Shown: in pieces, positions 61,236 to 64,000 of the stretch
Layout of the letters: the number at the start of each line of letters is the position of its first letter
How positions within the stretch are numbered: the stretch's first letter is position 1
Source: Methyloligella sp.
Lineage (GTDB): Bacteria > Pseudomonadota > Alphaproteobacteria > Rhizobiales > HXMU1428-3
NCBI GenBank assembly: GCA_021604645.1
Contig: BQJJ01000004.1
Location: forward strand, 216,276-280,275
Reading direction: 5' to 3'
Length of the DNA: 64,000 nucleotides
Program-made: the position numbers and the translations under genes
Notes under the pieces: model-generated
What the model was told of the DNA's origin: nothing
The model's input: the letters and a program-made list of their open reading frames with translations, nothing else
Database searches by the model: none

Positions 61236-61889
61236 ATGTTCACGCGTAAAACTGAAAAAGACACTTCCCCTGAAACTGCACTTTTTAATAACCGTCTAAA
61301 AGAACTAAGAACCCCCATTAGTGATGAGGCTACAGCACACCCCGAATTGGCTGATGTATCTGCTGATCCTTTACCAGTTCCTGAAAAGTTAAGAAAAAGA
61401 ACTTCAGGGCAAACTATTGATGAGCCGGTTTTAGCAAAACCACGGACTTCAATGACGCAGTCCAACGAAGACGATGCTTCTGTAGATCAAGAGAGAAAAT
61501 CTAGAGAAACTGTGATTAGCAATGATCTTATTATTGAAGGCAGTGTGGCTTCACAAGGTGTTATACGACTAGAGGGAACCGTTCTTGGTGATTTGCATTG
61601 TTCGGCTTTGGTTGTTGAGACTTCTGGTTCTGTTAATGGCAATGTGAAAGCTGAAACAATTAATGTACATGGCCGTGTTGAAGGGGCAATTCATGGTGAG
61701 AGTGTAATGTTACATTCGTCTGCATTTGTCGAAGGTGATATTTATCATCAAGGCATTGGTATTGAGATGGGTACCCATTATGATGGCCGCTTGCAATGGG
61801 TTGATGCAAATGGAGCAGCCACTTATTTATCTGATAAAGATGCTGTAGATGAGGATACACCGGGTTTTTATGCTGAAGCAGCTGAATAG
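61236..61889 (+). CDS. Bactofilin paralogue
   Basis: 217 residues. The beta-helix part (ETVISNDLIIEGSVASQGVIRLEGTVLGDLHCSALVVETSGSVNGNVKAETINVHGRVEGAIHGESVMLHSSAFVEGDIYHQGIGIEMGTHYDGRLQWVDANG) is very close to the first bactofilin, while the N-terminal tail is longer (about 85 residues) and charged. The pair arose by duplication. Own promoter and terminator, so the two can be expressed separately. Confidence 0.92.
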   Translation: MFTRKTEKDTSPETALFNNRLKELRTPISDEATAHPELADVSADPLPVPEKLRKRTSGQTIDEPVLAKPRTSMTQSNEDDASVDQERKSRETVISNDLIIEGSVASQGVIRLEGTVLGDLHCSALVVETSGSVNGNVKAETINVHGRVEGAIHGESVMLHSSAFVEGDIYHQGIGIEMGTHYDGRLQWVDANGAATYLSDKDAVDEDTPGFYAEAAE

Positions 61890-61911
61890 TCTTTCATTTA
61901 TATGGATATAG

Positions 61912-61946
61912 AAAAGGCAGCTCTATGATAAAGAGCTGCCTTTTTA
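61912..61946 (+). terminator. Intrinsic terminator after second bactofilin
   Basis: AAAAGGCAGCTCT and AGAGCTGCCTTTTT form a perfect stem with a 7-base loop. The A/T flanks let it work from both sides, so it also ends flaF transcription. Confidence 0.9.
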
Positions 61947-61973
61947 AATTGGCTTTTTTCAATTCTTCAAAGC

Positions 61974-62357
61974 TTATTTTGCTTGTGCAGCGTTTAAGCC
62001 TGCAGCTAGTTCTTTGTTTATAGTCACAAGTACTTTGAGCTTTTCCGGTGAAGGGTAGGCTTGCACTGAAATTGTATGCCGTAATACAAAGGCGCCCAAT
62101 GAGGCAACGTTGTTTTTAATTTCTATTGGAAGCGGATTTTCCTGGCCTGCAATAGAACCTAATAAAACACTCCAAAGGCGACGGTTATAATAAAGAGCTG
62201 CCAAAAACTCGTTATTTTCTTTGCCCCAATTTTCACGCCAATTGTCAGCAATGTATTGTAGCTGTGAGGCTGCTTTTAATAGTAATGATGCTTCAAGTTC
62301 ACGGGGTGATTGAGTGACCTTGGCATTTTGCTCATACGCATTCAGGGCTTTGTGCAT
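61974..62357 (-). CDS. flaF: Flagellar biosynthesis regulator FlaF
   Basis: 127 residues, all helical: MHKALNAYEQNAKVTQSPRELEASLLLKAASQLQYIADNW, NEFLAALYYNRRLWSVLLGSI and NVASLGAFVLRHTISV match FlaF. FlaF promotes flagellin synthesis or secretion and works against FlbT. Start overlaps the flbT stop (26 bases). In many Hyphomicrobiales these two follow flgL; here they lie downstream of flagellin. Confidence 0.9.
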   Translation of the reverse strand: MHKALNAYEQNAKVTQSPRELEASLLLKAASQLQYIADNWRENWGKENNEFLAALYYNRRLWSVLLGSIAGQENPLPIEIKNNVASLGAFVLRHTISVQAYPSPEKLKVLVTINKELAAGLNAAQAK

Positions 62358-62733
62358 TTGAAACTAATTCCTCTTCATAGGCGATTAATTTTTGAGCTTC
62401 TTTCAAAGCTTTGTAATAATTATCAGCCAAGATTTCACTGTTTATTGCATCAAAGTGTGATGCTGTACTTGGGGCTGCATTTTGTACTTCGGTTACACTT
62501 TCAAAATAACTATCGTGATGATCACGTGGTGTTTTTGAAAGATACATAAGTTGCAAAATCACATATATTTTTTTGCAAGGTGTATCCGCTTCATTTGGTC
62601 GGATAATATCTTTTTCTCGCAAAATCGGGGATGAACCTTCGATATATAAACGAGTGCGACTATCGTCATTGGTAATCACAGCGTCGCCTATAATCAGGCG
62701 TTCATTTGGTTTTAGCTCGACTTTTAATGCCAT
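62332..62733 (-). CDS. flbT: Flagellin translation regulator FlbT
   Basis: 133 residues: MALKVELKPNERLIIGDAVITNDDSRTRLYIEGSSPILREKDIIRPNEADTPCKKIYVILQLMYLS is the FlbT signature. FlbT binds flagellin mRNA leaders and represses translation until the hook is finished. The C-terminus is helical (NYYKALKEAQKLIAYEEELV). Forms an operon with flaF. Confidence 0.92.
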   Translation of the reverse strand: MALKVELKPNERLIIGDAVITNDDSRTRLYIEGSSPILREKDIIRPNEADTPCKKIYVILQLMYLSKTPRDHHDSYFESVTEVQNAAPSTASHFDAINSEILADNYYKALKEAQKLIAYEEELVSNAQSPECV

Positions 62734-62881
62734 TGAATATCCCCGAGGATTTTATCCATTCGCTAAACACCTGATAGTATAGCTCTTTATTGTTTAACAA
62801 ACGGTTCAAATTTCAACTTCTGTTAAACCAAAGAACTCTTCACAACCTGAAGTTTTGAATGGTTTTTTAATTTTTTTCTTT

Positions 62882-62922
62882 AGGATCAAGGCATTAATGT
62901 AATGTTTTATTGCCTTGATCCT
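62882..62922. other. 12-bp perfect inverted repeat after flagellin
   Basis: AGGATCAAGGCA and TGCCTTGATCCT flank a 17-base loop, 28 bases past the flagellin stop. The T-run lies on the plus-strand side, not behind the hairpin in the flagellin direction, so it is not a standard terminator for flagellin. Confidence 0.75.
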
Positions 62923-62949
62923 GGTTTTTTTTTAACTTTTCTAAGTGTT

Positions 62950-64000
62950 TTAGAATAGCTGTAGTACGTTTTGGTCTGCTTGAGACGCTAGTGATAGCGC
63001 TGTTGATGACAATTGTTGTCTTGTTTGAAGGGCCAGCAAGTTTGCACCTTCTTCGTTTGTGTCAGCAAGAGTTAGGTTTGCAGCACCAGTTTCAAGAACG
63101 TTAATCAGGTTCTTTGTAAAGTCTTGGCGGGTTTCAACGACCGACAAGTTAGAACCAAACTTCGACGCTTGTGCCCGAAGGGTGTCTGTTGCGCCTTTCA
63201 AGTCAGCGATTGCAGCGTTAATGTCTGCGTCTGTTTGGAAGGTGTTCTGTGAACTTGAAATTCCAAGACCGTTTGAATTAAACGTTACGCCATCGACACC
63301 TAGTGTTGATGTTGCATCTTCATTGAAGGTCACTGTTAGGTTGTCACCATCTAGAAGATTAATGCCGTTAAAGCTTGCGTCATCAGCGAGTTCGTCAATT
63401 TGAGTGCGTAATTCATTGAATTGAGTGGCGAACGCTGTGCGATCATTGTTTGTCGCAGCAGTTGAAGTCGCGACTGTTAGGCCAAGATCTGCAAGAGGAG
63501 TGTTGGTTCCTTCAGCAATTGTCAGGTCATCACCGTTAGTTGCTTCAAGTTTTAAATAACCCTCATCTGTGATGCTTGCTGTTACGTCTGATATTGCATT
63601 TAGAGTTGATAGTAGTTCGGCTTGAGAATTCACTTCCCCAGTACCTGTGCCGAATGTGATTGTTGTTGCAGCTGCTGAGCCAACTTGAACAGTAAATGTG
63701 TCCCCAAGTTCGATGCCTGATGTGCTGCTTGCGTCAACTGTGCCGACTGTTAGGCCAAGATCAGCTAGTGGTGTGTTTGTTCCTTCAGCAAATGTGAGGT
63801 TTTCACCGCCAGTTGATGTGATTACAAGGTTGTCTGAGCCATCGATTTCAGCGTTTACGCCTGTGATACCGTTCAATGTTGAAAGTAGAGATGCTGTATC
63901 GCTAACTTCACCAGTGCCAGTACCAAATGTGATGGTTGTTGGTGTGCCTGATCCAACTGCTAAAGTGAATGTGTCGCCATTTTCAACACCTAGAGTATTG
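62950..64000 (-). CDS. Flagellin, C-terminal part (5' end outside window)
   Basis: The open frame on the minus strand runs from 63999 to the stop at 62950 without an authentic start; it continues upstream beyond the window. The last 150 residues are the flagellin D1/D0 C-terminus (INAAIADLKGATDTLRAQASKFGSNLSVVETRQDFTKNLINVLETGAANLTLADTNEEGANLLALQTRQQLSSTALSLASQADQNVLQLF). Before that are two tandem Flagellin_IN-like beta domains. Polymerises into the filament. FlbT/FlaF regulators are encoded directly downstream. Confidence 0.93.
   Translation of the reverse strand, partial: NTLGVENGDTFTLAVGSGTPTTITFGTGTGEVSDTASLLSTLNGITGVNAEIDGSDNLVITSTGGENLTFAEGTNTPLADLGLTVGTVDASSTSGIELGDTFTVQVGSAAATTITFGTGTGEVNSQAELLSTLNAISDVTASITDEGYLKLEATNGDDLTIAEGTNTPLADLGLTVATSTAATNNDRTAFATQFNELRTQIDELADDASFNGINLLDGDNLTVTFNEDATSTLGVDGVTFNSNGLGISSSQNTFQTDADINAAIADLKGATDTLRAQASKFGSNLSVVETRQDFTKNLINVLETGAANLTLADTNEEGANLLALQTRQQLSSTALSLASQADQNVLQLF
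63472..63978 (-). repeat. Tandem repeat of a flagellin domain
   Basis: Two copies with a period of 91 codons (273 bp). Shared residues include GDTFT, TTITFGTGTGEV, LLSTLN and the 18 residues of AEGTNTPLADLGLTV with neighbours. The DNA copies are about four-fifths identical by eye, suggesting a fairly recent duplication. Further copies may lie outside the window. Confidence 0.85.

Noticed and set aside
61094..61465. 123-codon minus-strand ORF over the second bactofilin start
   Set aside because: Shadow of the bactofilin gene and its upstream region, without support for translation.

Overview
The window is a stretch of a low-GC (roughly 40% by eye) alphaproteobacterial chromosome. The gene order metW-metX // hisC-tyrA, the hbd-etfA-etfB cluster followed by a PduO-type adenosyltransferase and a twin-transmembrane protein, the flaF-flbT flagellar regulators, the pyrB-pyrC' pair and the bactofilins all fit the Hyphomicrobiales (Rhizobiales) and relatives. 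The low GC and AT-rich spacers suggest a marine or otherwise AT-biased member. This placement is inference from gene content. No prophage, transposase, CRISPR array or plasmid gene was seen.

Layout. 1-4.1 kb: methionine, histidine and tyrosine biosynthesis (metW partial, metX, hisC, tyrA) and a PhnA-domain protein. 4.1-10.9 kb: 3-hydroxybutyryl-CoA dehydrogenase, ETF alpha and beta, rhomboid protease, cobalamin adenosyltransferase, twin-TM protein, SDR, META-domain lipoprotein-like gene, with dense stem-loop repeats between them. 11.2-14.2 kb: two glycosyltransferases and a TerC-family membrane protein. 14.3-24 kb: soluble double-PAS chemoreceptor, methyltransferase, FemAB/CelD-like acyltransferase, a divergent methyltransferase-like protein, a GmrSD-like DUF262/DUF1524 protein, a sodium:solute symporter and a small conserved-looking protein. 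24.1-28.4 kb: a CbiM-like permease under a cobalamin riboswitch, a peptidoglycan-binding secreted protein, a CoxE-like VWA protein. 28.9-36.1 kb: a TAXI-type solute receptor paired with a very His/Gln-rich single-pass membrane protein, ycjX-ycjF, and a MoxR ATPase. 36.4-41.7 kb: the hook operon flgE-flgK-flgL behind a textbook sigma-54 promoter. 41.9-50.6 kb: a lipid-modification / photo-oxidative-stress type cluster (SDR, DUF3833, MFS, chalcone-isomerase-like, Cfa, DUF1365, FAD oxidoreductase) next to an OmpR/HAMP-kinase two-component system. 50.7-64 kb: tRNA-Ser, VWA protein, TPR-methyltransferase, pyrC'-pyrB, DUF599, ruvX, purT, two bactofilins, flaF, flbT and the 3' part of a flagellin gene.

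What stands out beyond ordinary genes is non-coding. One family of small stem-loops (core TTCAG-GTTGC-CCACTA-GCAAC-CGCGC) recurs at eight loci, all in one orientation, with compensatory stem changes and repeatedly with one unit nested inside the loop of another. A second family of about 115 bp with three or four consecutive hairpins fills three gaps between convergent genes, again all in one orientation, and a fragment of it is fused to the first family. I do not recognise either family. Other notable signals are a near-identical palindrome about 75-80 nt upstream of both halves of the lipid cluster, alternately pairing segments in the bactofilin leader, and a flagellin-type domain present both in tandem in the flagellin and inside the hook protein.
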